64,000 bases of DNA from Prorocentrum cordatum (lineage: Eukaryota > Sar > Dinophyceae > Prorocentrales > Prorocentraceae), in assembly GCA_963575745.1 (NCBI GenBank), contig CAUYUJ010001384.1, positions 33,501 to 97,500 on the forward strand, read 5' to 3'. Of this stretch, positions 43,701-53,748 are shown in pieces. The translations under genes and the position numbers were made by a program. The notes under the pieces were generated by a model. That model saw nothing but the letters and a program-made list of their open reading frames with translations, had not been told where the DNA came from and searched no databases. Position 1 is the first letter of the stretch; every line of letters begins with the position of its first letter.

Positions 43701-44625
43701 AGAGGCGGGAGGCGGGAGGAGGGGGAAAATGAGACGCGGCCGCAGTGCTCTATTCAAAACATATACCCAATCAAGGAATGATGGGGAAAAATACAACGTG
43801 CTCGCTGGCCTCACGAACATGACTCAAGACATTGCCCCAAAGTGTACTGTGTTTTGTTTTTTGGGCAGGGATGGTGAGGGGGGGTCGCATCGGGTTGGCC
43901 GTGCATGTTTCAAATGCGGGGGCAGAGGGCGTTTTGTATTTTTTTGACAGGGATGGTGGGTGGTGGTGGTCCTCATGGGATTGGCATGGTTCCAGGTTGG
44001 CCGCTGTCCAGGAGGGGGATGGGTGTGTATATATATATATATGTGTATATATATATATATGTATGTATACATTGTAATAGGGAACAGTGATACACCCCTT
44101 TCCGAAGGGGAAGAAGCGGGTTGGAAGGGGAGCCTTCTTAGACCACCTACGCCCAGAGGGCTGGTGGGATTCCATACCGTAGGACCTCCTCAGGGTTCCG
44201 GCCAGAGAACATGTACGATAGGTGAGAAAGCCATGAGAGTTCCTGAGGATACCGTCAGCAACCCGTCGCGCTTCCTCATGACTTCATGGAATTCCCTTCT
44301 GTTCCTGAGGATATCCTTTCGCAAGAAACTAGACGCTTCGCGTAACCCTACCAGCCAGGTGCAGACCCGATCATGCTTTCTTGGCGTGCAGGACTTAATT
44401 CCACTTTGGCGTCTTTCTGCCTCCGTCATGCACGTTGCACCAGCTACCCTGGCCGTCTGCAGACTGCACAGCCATCTCCCCCTCAGCTGTAGCCCCGCCG
44501 GCAGCCGCTTCTGAGTGCTGGCCCGGCCGTCTCGCGCGTGGCTCGGTAGTTAATTCGGCAGGACCGGGCCCCGGACCTCCCCTTCGGCGACAGCTTTGCG
44601 CGTCAGCCCGCTGACCAAAAAGTAA
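43701..44625. other. no gene; T-run/CAG elements, (TA)n and shared modules
   Basis: Two further copies of the T-run/CAG/GGATGGT element (about 43850 and 43930), a (TA)n patch at 44025-44070, and a module GACCACCTACGCCCAGAGGG at 44139 that recurs at 45424. Part of the GCTTCGCGTAACCCTACCAG module is at 44334. Frames are short. Confidence 0.5.
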
Positions 44626-45330
44626 CCCTACCAGCCCATCCAGAAACGATGCCCAGAGGAGTTGCCTCGATCAGGGAAATGGGCAGCACACATAGGAAGG
44701 GTCCTCCAGTGGAGGCCTCGTTGAGCGTCTTGAGGGCATCTTGGCGGGGCTACGGCCGTCTTAGAGCGTCTTGGGTGACTCGGGGATCTTCTTGAGGCTT
44801 CTTGGGGTCTTTTGGGAGCCTCTTTGAGGCCTCTTGGGCGCCTGTTGAGGTCGTCTGGGCGCCTCTTGGGGCCCTCTTGGGGCCCTCTTGGGGCGCTCTC
44901 CATCTTGGAGGACATTGATCAATGAAGGGAAGCTCCAATTCGCCCCGCCCCTTCGGGAGCCCCAACACTCGTCTCTTGGGGCGCTCGGGGCGCTTTTGGA
45001 GCGCTCTTGGAAACTTTCGGGGCCGTCTTGGGGCTTTTTTTTGGTCAGTCTTGGGGCCCTCTTGGGCCATCTTGGAGCCATCTTGAGGCCTCGGGAGGCT
45101 ATCGAAAACGAGCGGGCGCCGATGCAACAATCATTGATTTGAAGGTTTTTTGGCTTCTTGGGTGCTTCCTTGGGGTCTCGAAGGCCCTTTTGGGCCGTCT
45201 TGGGGCGGTCTTGGGGCGGTCTTGGGGCCTCTTGGAGTATCTTGGGGGCCATCTTGAGGCGTCTGGGGCTATCTTGAGCCATTCTGCAGATCATCTTGGG
45301 CTCTCTGGGGCGCTCTTGGAGCCATCGTGG
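44626..45330. repeat. module plus CTTGGGGCC low-complexity block 5
   Basis: CCCATCCAGAAACGATGCCC at 44636, then a CTTGGGGCC block with CATCTTGGAGGACATTGATC at 44901-44920. A second block runs to 45320. This is the fifth locus with this arrangement. Confidence 0.75.
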
Positions 45331-46149
45331 GCGAAAGAGTACCCTCTGACACCTCGCAGCCCCCCCGTCCAGGTCCAGGGGAGGGGTAGGGGGAAAAAGG
45401 GGGTTGGAAGAGGCAACCCCCTAGACCACCTACGCCCAGAGGGCTGGTGGGATTCTGAGGGGACCTTGAGGACGCGTCAAGAAATCTTGAGTACTCTTTG
45501 GGGTCTTCAAGGTGCTTCAGGGAATCGATGCGATTCATGAGGATCCCCGTGGGAATCCTGACCAGATCTGAGGGCGTTTGACCAACTTGTCAGGATATTG
45601 CTTATATTGCAGAGGCCGTACGGCCTTACAAGCGAACAGGTCGGGAACAAGAGGCGGAAGGGGGACGGTGGCAAGGGGCATTGGCGGCTTTCCTGTGAGG
45701 GTGATCCTGTGATCCTTTTTGGCCCATCCCGTCAGTGCGCCTTGGACGTGCTCCTCAGGCACTGGGGACGCTTTGCATGCCGAGGGGGGGGGGCTGCCAG
45801 GGGCCTCTCCGGCCCACGGGTGCGCCTCGGGACCTCTCGGGGGGCCCCCGTAGGCCTCCTGCGGGTGGTGGGATCCTACTGGAGGTGCCAGCTTCTGGCG
45901 GTTTGACATTTCAGGCGATCGCAATCATGGATCAAGGGGGTGTGGATGAGAGACGGGTCCCGTTTCCATGGGGAATCGCGGATTTCCGTCGCCGAGCGAG
46001 GCGGCCCCGGCCGCATTTTGGGGAGGGCGCCGCCCCCGATCCATGAATCCGGCGACCGCGCGCCAAATCCATGGATCGCTAATCCATGTTCGCGCGCCCC
46101 CGAACATTGGCGTGCTTTTTGAGGCCCGCTTGGGGCCGGCGCCACCCCA
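45331..46149. other. module end, then GC-rich sequence without a gene
   Basis: GTCCAGGTCCAGGGGAGGGG and GACCACCTACGCCCAGAGGG lie at 45368-45443. After that several GC-rich frames overlap on both strands without motifs. An ATCCATGGAT palindrome lies at 46068-46078. Confidence 0.5.
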
Positions 46150-46341
46150 ACATACTAATACTATGTGTGCGTCGCCCCCCTCCCCCCAGGGGCGACGCGA
46201 GCACCGAGAAATCTTATAGTACATGCGTCGTGGGGAGCGTTTCTGGCCACACCGCTCGGGAAACGATATACGACAAGATGGGTCTACTATATGTTCGGGT
46301 CGGACGCGCGCCTCCAAGGAGGACGTATAGTATTAGTATGT
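46150..46341. mobile_element. 192 bp foldback element
   Basis: Outer arms ACATACTAATACTAT and ATAGTATTAGTATGT are exact inverted repeats. Inner parts (TATAGTA, GCGTCGT and CGTTTC on the left; GAAACG, ACGACA and CTACTATA on the right) also pair imperfectly. No ORF. It resembles a MITE or foldback element. Confidence 0.6.
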
Positions 46342-46904
46342 CCCCGTGCGTCCCATCTTGGGATCGGCCACCTTGGCCTTTCGGCGGCCCCGGGCGGGCA
46401 GCCCGCGGTGCGTCATGCACCGCGCGCGCGTCGCGCGCGCGCGGGACGGCGCCGGGCGTTCGAGGCGGGACCTGCTGCGGCGGATGACCGAGGCGGACGC
46501 GCAGCAGCGGAGGGCTGGGGAATGTCCCCCCGCCCTCCTTCTCCTTCTCCTTCTCCTTCTCCTTCTCCTTCCCCTTCTCCTTCTCCTTCCCCTTCTTCTT
46601 CCCCTTTCCCTTCTCCTTCCCTCCCCCCCTCCCTTCCTCCCGCCCTCCCACCCTCCTCCTTCTTCTTTTCTCCCTCCCTCCCCCCTCCTCCCTTCTCCTT
46701 CTCCTTCTCCTGCTCCTATTGCCTTTCCCTCTCCTTTCTCCCTCCTCCCTGCGCCAAGGCTGACCGCGGCTCAGAGTTCTCTCCCCGCCAGGCCTGAGAC
46801 GGGAGACCCGACGTTTATGCGCGCAGGTCTGAGGAGGGAGTCAGGGCAACGACGGGAGGGGTAGACTAAGGGGGGGAATCAGATACCCCCAATTCTCCGT
46901 TCAT
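46342..46904 (+). repeat. GC-rich DNA with a CTTCTC microsatellite
   Basis: A pyrimidine-rich (CTTCTC)n and CCCTCC array at 46525-46745. Flanking sequence is GC-rich, with GCGCGCGTCGCGCGCGC at about 46425. No supported gene. Confidence 0.7.
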
Positions 46905-47440
46905 CGCCGATAGGGGCCCGAAGGCCCAGATGCCAGCGCTCGCGCGCGGCCGCCGCACCAATTTTGGCACACCCCTCAAACGTTTCGTGGCCTCATACGG
47001 AGCTCCCCCGGAGGCCAAGATGCCAGCGCTTGCACGCGGCCGCCGCACCCATTGCGGCACACCCCTCACACGTTTCGTTGCCCCATAGGGAGTTCCCCCG
47101 AAGGCCCAACTGCCAGCGCTCGCATGCGGCCGCCGCACCCATGTTGGCACACCCCTCGCACATTTCGTGGCCCCAGAGGGGGCTCCACTGAAGGCCCAGA
47201 TGCCAGCGCTCGCATGCGGCCGCCGCACCCATCTCGGCACACCCCTCACACGTTTCGTGGCCCAATAGGGAGGTCCCCCGGAGGCCCAGATGCCAGCGCT
47301 CGCATGCAGCCGCCGCAACCATTTTGGCACACATCTCACGCGTTTCGTGGCCCCACAGGGAGGTCCACCGAATGCTGTGCATACAACGACGGTACTCACA
47401 ACTGCATATGGTTGGGTGTTTCTCTAGGATAATTTTTCAA
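46905..47440. repeat. 90 bp minisatellite, locus 1 (five units)
   Basis: Units carry GATGCCAGCGCTCGCATG, GGCACACCCCTC and CGTTTCGTGGCCCCA at about 90 bp spacing. The array is followed by CTCACAACTGCATATGGTTG, a flank also found after loci 2 and 3. The unit length is a multiple of three, which gives long repetitive frames on both strands. Confidence 0.85.
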
Positions 47441-47684
47441 GTTAGGCTTGGAGAGGGAGCTTGTTGAATATCAGGTGGTGTGCTGAACACGAAGGCTGTG
47501 GAGCACCTCGGTGTTGTGCTGGACAGAGGGAGTTGAGTCCAAGGAGTTTAATTCCCAACCATCCTGTGGTTTTGGGTCCGCGTCTTGAAGAGACAGCGCC
47601 CCCCGTTCTCCTCGCGCCTCCTTCCTCCCGTCTCCTCCCTCCTCCCATCCCTGCCTCTGCCCTCCGCACTCCGCATGTGTTCAC
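47441..47684 (+). repeat. TTGGGAGGGAGCTTGTTGAG unit and 5' flank of locus 2
   Basis: A first copy of the degenerate 130 bp family of 48700-49660 is followed by CCCAACCATCCTGTGGT (47557) and CGTCTTGAAGAGACAG. The same flank lies before locus 3 at 59117. Confidence 0.65.
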
Positions 47685-47876
47685 CATCATCATCATCATC
47701 ATCATCATCATCAGCATCATCATCATCATCATCATCAGCATCATCATCATCAGCATCATCAGCAGCATCAGCATCAGCATCAGCATCAGCATCAGCATCA
47801 GCATCAGCATCAGCATCATCATCGTCGTCGTCGTCATCATCATAATCATCATCACCACCTCCACCACCACCATCAC

Positions 47877-47964
<88 letters not shown>

Positions 47965-47987
47965 GTCATGATCGTCATCATCATCAA

Positions 47988-48024
<37 letters not shown>

Positions 48025-48215
48025 GTCATCGTAATCACCATCATTATCATCATCACCATAATCATTATCACCGTCATCGTCATCGCCATCAACATCACCA
48101 TCATTACTACCACCATCGCCGTCATCATAACTATCATCGTCATCATCATCGTCGCCGTCATCACAATCATCGTCATCAGCATCATTACCCCAACCATCCT
48201 CGTTGTCGCCATCAC
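47685..48215 (+). repeat. (ATC)n microsatellite, 520 bp
   Basis: (ATC)n with CAGCATC blocks in the first third and CATCGTC variants later. Homopolymeric Ile/Ser/Met/Asp frames are by-products. Confidence 0.95.
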
Positions 48216-48699
48216 TCAGTGGCCACACATCAGCACACTCCTCATGCGTTTCGTGGCCCCATTGGGAACCCCACACAATCCTCACGCGGTTCGTGGCGCC
48301 ATAGGGAGCTCCACCCAACGCCCAAGTGGCAGGGTCCGCTTAGCGGCCCCGCCCCAGTTCGGCACACCCCTCACACGGTTCGTGGCACCATAGGGAGTCC
48401 AACCTACGGCCTTAGTGGGAATATCCGCATGGCGGCCTCGGCCCACCCCTCACGCGGTTCGCGGCCTCATAGGGAGCTCCACCCAAGGCCCCACTGGGAG
48501 GGTCCGCCTGGCGGCCTCGCCAGATTTTGGCACGCCCCTCTTCAGTCTCGTGGCCCCATAAGGAGCTTCATCCAAGGCCCCAGTGGAGGGTCAGCATGGC
48601 GGCCCCGCACTATCTCGGCACACCAGTGAAACGTTTCGCGGCCGCATGTGGAGCTCCACCGAAGGCGATACTCACAACGATTGCACTGGCAGCAACATT
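48216..48699. repeat. 90 bp minisatellite, locus 2 (about five diverged units)
   Basis: CGTTTCGTGGCCCCATTGGG and GTTCGTGGCGCCATAGGG mark the units. It is followed by GGTTGGGTCCTTTACCAGGC, the shared downstream flank. Confidence 0.8.
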
Positions 48700-49665
48700 T
48701 GGTTGGGTCCTTTACCAGGCTAAGTTTTCAAGGTATGCTTTGGGAGGAAGCCCGTTGAGTATCGGGCGGTGTATTGTACACGAAAGCCGTGGGGTGCCTG
48801 GATGTTGTGTTGCACATGGAGGTAGCCAAGGACAAGTATATTGCTTTAGGCTAGGCGTGGGGAGGGAACTTGTCGAGTAACGGGTGGTGTGTTGTACACG
48901 GGGGATGTTGAGCAGTTGGGTGTTGAGTTCGGCACCGGGGTGACTATAACATTTTTATTGATTTTGGCTCGGCGGTGGGAGCCTCTTGAGTATCGTGTGC
49001 TGTCTTGTAGAGGAAGGCTGTGGAGTACCTGGGTGTTGTGTGTTGACACGGAAGGAGTTGAATGCAAAGATTTTTCAAATTAGGCTGTGGGAGGGAGCTT
49101 GTTGAGTATCGGGTGGTGTATTGTACACTGAGGCTGCGAGGTACCAGGGTTGGGTGTTGGACACGGAGGGAGTTGGGTAGAAGTTTTTTTTAAAATTCGG
49201 CGTTGGGAGGGGGCCTGTTGAGTATCGGGTGGTGTGTGGTATATGAAGGTTGTGCAGTACCCAGGATGTCGCGTCTTGAATGGAGGGAATTTAGTATATG
49301 GACTTCTGTCCAGTTAAGCTTGAGGGGCAGACTTGTGCAGTGGGTTCGGTGTTGGACATGAAGGCTGTGGAGTACTTGGGTGTTGTTTGTTTGTCAAGGA
49401 GGGAGTTAGTAGAACTGTTTCAAGTCAGGTGTTGGGAGGAAGCCTGTTCAGAATCGGGTGGCGTGTTGTGCACGAAGGTTGTGGTGTACCTCTGCTTGGT
49501 GTGAGACAAAGAGGGAGGTGAGTAGAGCCTGTTTTCAAGTTAGGCTTGGGGAAGAAACCTGTTGAGTATAGGGTCGTATGTTGCACACGAAATCCATGCA
49601 GCACCTGGGTGCTGTGCTGGACACGGAGGGAGCTGAGTAGAAGGACCCTTTTCCAAGAGTGCGCA
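48700..49665 (+). repeat. degenerate 100-180 bp repeat family, about seven units
   Basis: Units share GGGAGGGAGCTTGTTGAGTA, GGGTGGTGTGTTGTACAC, CTGTGGAGTACCTGGGTG and CACGGAGGGAGTTGAGTAG, with variable spacing. No coding evidence. Confidence 0.75.
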
Positions 49666-49984
49666 GCACTGGTCGTACTATCAGCAGTAGTCGCATCGAC
49701 GGCGGCGGCGGCGACGTGATCGGCAGGCCCGCCGACGACGAGCCGGCCGGGGAGGCCGCCGCAAGGACCCGGCGTGGTCTCGCTGTGCGCGGAGGAGCTG
49801 CGCGGCTGGCGCCGCCCCCGCGCCCCCGCTCGCGCCGCGCTCGCGCCAAGGGCGGCCCCCCGCCGGCCGCCCACCATCGGCCCGGCCGTGCGCCCCACCG
49901 GTGGTCGGCCGCGCCGCGCCGAGGCCGAGGGCTCGGCGCGGCCGCGCGCTGAGGCTCGAGGCCACGTGCGAAGCCTACCGGTAA
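49666..49984. other. GC-rich sequence, no gene supported
   Basis: Open in several frames on both strands (Ala/Arg/Pro-rich). The codons look like GC-driven noise. Confidence 0.4.
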
Positions 49985-50135
49985 GTCGGGCCAGTTCCTT
50001 TTCAGGGGGAATATGCAAAGATGGTAAACAAATAGTCTGGGGACGATTTCCTGTTTTATTTTTCACGATTCTGGGGTGTTTTTTGACTATCTCTCTTTTC
50101 CCCCACAAAATCCGCCTGTAGGGGGACATGCCCGG
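49985..50135. mobile_element. MITE-like element, copy 2 (diverged)
   Basis: It shares TCAGGGGGAATATGCAAAGA, GTCTGGGGACGATTT and the right end CTGTAGGGGGACATGCCCG with the element at 33960-34099. The left terminal repeat has degraded. Confidence 0.65.
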
Positions 50136-50142
50136 CCAGACC

Positions 50143-50276
50143 CTGCCCCACCATCCCACGATTTCTAATGGGTGGGGTGGGGTTCGTCTCGCTCGGGAGG
50201 TCCCGAACGAAGTGAACCCCACCTCCCCAACCCCACCTCCCCACTCAGAAATCGTGGGGTGGTGGGGTAGGGTTCG
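50143..50276. repeat. inverted repeat flanking a CCCCACC-rich centre
   Basis: CCCTGCCCCACCATCCCACG and ATTTCTAATG on the left pair with AGAAATCGTGGGGTGGTGGG on the right. The centre contains CCCACCTCCCC and AACCCCACC repeats. Confidence 0.65.
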
Positions 50277-50780
50277 CACGTGGTCTCCTGTTGAGGCTCC
50301 CTGTGGTCGCGTCGACTACATGTAAGAGTGACCTTTTGCCGGAGTGACCTTCGGTGCGCGCCCATTGGGGCCCCCCAGTCACCGAGTGTTGCGTCGTAGT
50401 ACACGTAAGAGCGACCCTTCGCTGGAGTGACCTTTGGTGCGCGCCCACTGGGGTCCCCCCGGTCGCCGAGCGCGGTGCGATAGTAGCCAAGAGGAGGAAA
50501 GGTACCCATACCGCTACCCCTCCCTCGCTTTCCCCTTTTTGGGACTCTTGGGAGGCCCTCGTCGCCACCTTTGGATTCGCCTTGTAGTGCTGGTCAGAAC
50601 GCACCCCGGGAGAGGTCCAGGGAGTAGCGGTATGGGTACCTGTATGTTTCCCCAGCAGCGTCACGCGCGCTTGTGTGTTGATCCCCCCGCGGCCTTCAAA
50701 GAGCCGCGCACTAAAGGCCACTCTTGTTGCCCAGGGTCGCTCCTTGCGTGTAGCCTGTGTCGTGGCGCCGCATTTTTTGT
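50277..50780 (+). repeat. dispersed repeat, copies of a GTGACCTTCGGTGCG module
   Basis: GTGACCTTCGGTGCGCGCCC at 50345 and GTGACCTTTGGTGCGCGCCC at 50427 are tandem copies. CGCGCTTGTGTGTTGATCCC with CACTCTTGTTGCCCAGGGTC follows at 50665-50745. The same two parts occur together at 57285-57450. Confidence 0.7.
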
Positions 50781-51835
50781 TTGCGCCCGGCGATGCCGTC
50801 CTGATTCGGGACTGCGGGAGCCTCTTGGGTCGATTTAGCTCGCAAAAGTGCCGCAGGAGGATCGGGTCTGTGACTCCTGCCGTGCTCTACAGTGGAGACC
50901 CATGCCAAGAAACACCCTGCTTGTCTCCAGGGGTTCTTGGGTTTCGATGGTTTTTCGATGGAGAGCGCGACGTTCCCACACCAAGAATCAGTGGACGTCC
51001 TGGGGTCTCAGGGTGGTTGGGTTTCTTGTGGAAGGTTTCTTGTGTGGACTGCTGGCCTTGTATTTTTCGTGACGTCGGACCTCAGGGTTGGAGGTGTTTC
51101 TGGAAGTTTGTGCTGGAGGTGATGTGGAGCAGATGGCGCTGACATGGCCAGGGGGGCTCGTTGGCAGTCCCAGCGGTGCCTGCCAGACCCGACGGCCAGC
51201 AGCAAGCTTCCCCGAAGGGGTTGACACTTTGAGCCCCCCGTATGAAAAGATCTCATCGTCGGATGACTGGGATGATGAGTCGAGGCTCGAGGCTTTGGGA
51301 CGCTTCTTTTTGTTTCTTCTCTGGGCCTCCCGAAGGCTTCTCATAGCCACGGCTGGAGCCTCCTGGAAATTCTGTTTCAAAACGTCCCTCTGGACAAGTC
51401 CAGAGGTCCATGAAGACAGGGTGGTCCTCTAGGTTTTCTCTCACCCTCGGGCTCCCAGGGGCCCTCCCCAGGCCCTGGAGGCCGTCAGATAGCAGCCCAG
51501 AATGAGAAGCTGGTTCGGGGAGCGCCCCTGGGGCCGAGGATCGGGGCGCTCGCAGCGGGGAGCAGCGTCAACGGGGGTCTCCCCCGATCCTCTCCGACTG
51601 GGTCGGGCCTGGGAGCCCCGTGGGGCCGACCCCCCTCTCCGGCGCTTCCCGCCGCCCCGAGCTTCGGCGCTTGCCGCCGTGCGGCCAGCCGGGCTCGCGG
51701 CATGGGCTCGGCCGACACGGGTCTGATCCGGGGCAGCGCCTGCCCGAGCGAACCCGTCTGCACCAGGGCCCCTCTGCGGCGGCATCGGCGGCCGCCGCGG
51801 CTGCGCAGCGGCGACGCTGGCTGGGCCGAGGGGCA
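50781..51835. other. no gene recognised
   Basis: Mixed, then GC-rich sequence. Frames of 110-180 residues overlap on both strands. CTTGGGTTTC/TTCTTGTGGAAGG short repeats occur near 50930-51045. No motifs. Confidence 0.4.
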
Positions 51836-51922
51836 GGAGGAGGAGGAGGAGGAGGAGGAGGAGGAGGAGGAGGAGGAGGAGGAGGAGGAGGAGGAGGAGG
51901 AGGAGGAGGAGGAGGAGGAGGT
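51836..51922 (+). repeat. (GGA)n microsatellite, 85 bp
   Basis: Nearly perfect GGA repeat on the plus strand. Confidence 0.97.
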
Positions 51923-52169
51923 ACTGCTACCTGGAGTCCTGGAGTCGCCTGTTTTTCGAGCGAGCTCGAGCACGTCGTGCCCCGCGAGACCGTGCCCTGC
52001 GGGTTCGAACCTGCATGCCATCGATGCGCAGACCTTGTTGGGGTCGACCCCGGGAGCGAGAGGAGGGCAGGGCTGTTCACATGGATGCTGGAGGGAAGTG
52101 GGGGGAGGGAGGCCCTCCGTAACTCCGCGCCTCTGTGCGCCGCGTCACCAAAGGACCCCCATAGCCCCC
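51923..52169. other. no gene seen
   Basis: GC-rich flank. GGGTTCGAACC at about 52000 looks like a tRNA T-loop, but no acceptor stem or D-arm fits. Confidence 0.4.
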
Positions 52170-52505
52170 TCAGCCGCACAGTAAGCCGACGATCCAGGTA
52201 CCCGTTGTCGTGAGGATGCCCGCCGACACTGTTTGAAGCAGCTGAACCTCACTCGGGCTGAAGAACGTGAAAGGAAGCCCAAAGCTGTTGATGAACGGCT
52301 GTATGCTGTAGGCCTCTGATACGTGACTCCAATTCAGAGTCCACCAGGCCTCGAAGACCCGGATGTTTCCATCTCCAATGCCGTAGCTCAAGAGACGAGC
52401 CATATCCAAGCCATAACCCCATCGAAGAAAGTTGACATGTATTTGAAGACCGGGGATATACTGCCAAGCATCACGCCAACATACGGTTCGGTGGCCATGT
52501 GCATA
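52170..52505 (-). pseudogene. aromatic-rich coding-like segment, unknown
   Basis: The minus-strand frame contains LQIHVNFLRWGYGLDMARLL, EAWWTLNWSHVSEAYSIQPF and ends ILTTTGTWIVGLLCG followed by a stop at 52170-52172. Composition is far from GC noise and it includes a likely membrane or buried helix. It follows the gag-like frame after a short gap and a frame change. No family is recognised. Confidence 0.4.
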
Positions 52506-52519
52506 GCGCCTGTGTCCAC

Positions 52520-53201
52520 TCAGAGCTCCCGGCCGCGCATGATGTTCATTGTCAGTGCCACTTGGTCGGCCTTGCTCTTCGGGACCGGCTTCCCCGGGGT
52601 GTGGGCCTTCACGAGGGCCGTGATGTTCTTCGCCTCTGTCTTGTTGGCCATGACCCCCATGTGGAACTGCACCAAGCCCTTCTCGTCGACACCTTCGGGG
52701 CTGGTCTTTTTGGGCCCGATGACGGACTGGGCCCAACCGAGCTCTGCCCGCGAGAGGGCCGCGGGCACTGCCGCGCCTCCGCCCGCCGCGGGAGCAGCAC
52801 GGAGCCGGGCTTCCTTGAGCTGCTTCTCCACCGTCCCCTTCAAGGTGTCGGCGAGGTAGGACGCCTCCTGTCGAAGACGAAGCTCCTTCTCCTTGGCGTC
52901 CTTCTCCTGGTGGTACGAGGCGTAGTCGGGGGTCCAACTCCTCCAGGCGCTGCCAGACGCTGGGGAGGTCTACACTCGACGACCCCCTCGTTTACCAGGC
53001 ATCATCCCAGCCACGCTTGCCACACCACTGCGAGGAATCATCGCGAGGACGATGCGACTGCCATCCATCCCGGCCCGACTGCCACCCCGCAGCGTTCCAG
53101 GAGCCGTCGTACTCCCACGGCTGCGAAGACCAGTGGTTCTGCACGGGGGCGCCGAAGCCTTTGCCGCGCCCGGAGCGTCGCTCATGCCATGGTGCGTTCA
53201 T
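52520..53201 (-). pseudogene. gag-like W/G-rich, coiled-coil protein, frameshifted
   Basis: Read from 53201 downward: a start Met, then a basic Trp/Gly-rich segment (HWSSQPWEYDGSWNAAGW, CGKRGWDDAW). A stop and frame change near 52930 follow, then DYASYHQEKDAKEKELRLRQ, a coiled-coil-like helix (YLADTLKGTVEKQLKEARL) and an Ala/Gly hinge. ALVKAHTPGKPVPKSKADQV comes before the stop. Such W/G-rich plus coiled-coil proteins resemble retroelement gag-type proteins; that is inference. It starts 67 bases after the RT frame ends, on the same strand. Confidence 0.45.
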
Positions 53202-53267
53202 TTTGGAAGCGCTGCGCAGGTGGATCCAACGCGGGACCGCTGCTCTTGCGATTTGAACCCCTGGCGA

Positions 53268-53705
53268 TCACGGCACGGCATGGACGAGGGCCTGCAAAGC
53301 GTCCACAGGATGTTCCAGAAGATACGTTTCCAGAATCAGCTCCCAAACCGAATCTGCCAGCAAAGACGGGGAGAGCTCCAGGAAGCGCGCACGGGCAATG
53401 CGCCCAGACACCAGGCCCACAAGTGCCCCGAATCCTCGAGGCGGGATCCCAGGCCACGGCAGGAGCGTCGATCGAGACCTCACTTCACGTTCGTCGAACA
53501 ACCACTTCCTATTAGGATTACGAGACATGAGAAATAGAGTACGTCCGCAACAATGAAGCTGCACATCTAACCAGTTTACACCCTCGGAATCACGCTCCAA
53601 ATCAGAAGCTGCCGACACATTCATATTCGTGTAAACACATTGAATGTAGCGAAACGCGCAGGGCTTGGACAAGGACGTACTGAGGCCCAATATGTCGTCA
53701 ACATA
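53268..53705 (-). pseudogene. reverse transcriptase motif C, LDV block and thumb
   Basis: Reading the minus strand from 53705: YVDDILGLSTSLSK (motif C codons 53694-53705), about 34 residues, then GVNWLDVQLHC (about 53585-53553), NPNRKWLFDER and a thumb-like region. The thumb has GALVGLVSGRIARARF and LILETYLLEHPVDALQALV before a stop at 53268-53270. The YVDD-then-LDV order is seen in Penelope-like and related RTs rather than in APE-type LINEs, so this is unrelated to LINE 1 and 2. The sequence upstream of YVDD has become a TA microsatellite. Confidence 0.7.
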
Positions 53706-53748
53706 TATGTATATATATATAACAAATGTATATATATATATATGTACA
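53702..53748. repeat. (TA)n microsatellite inside the RT gene
   Basis: ATATATGTATATATATAT-type repeat lies between RT motifs B and C of the minus-strand element. It overlaps the codons just before YVDD. Confidence 0.9.

Noticed and set aside
42344-43781. Long frames in both directions across the 102 bp tandem array
   Set aside because: Unit length changes are not multiples of three and all frames are open; satellite by-product.
32166-45330. Minus-strand Pro/Arg/Lys-rich frames (APRRPKMAPR-like)
   Set aside because: They translate the CTTGGGGCC low-complexity repeat; the peptide tracks the DNA period and has no domain.
51985-52025. tRNA T-arm-like GGGTTCGAACC
   Set aside because: No matching acceptor stem, anticodon arm or A-box-like D-arm at the right distance on either strand.
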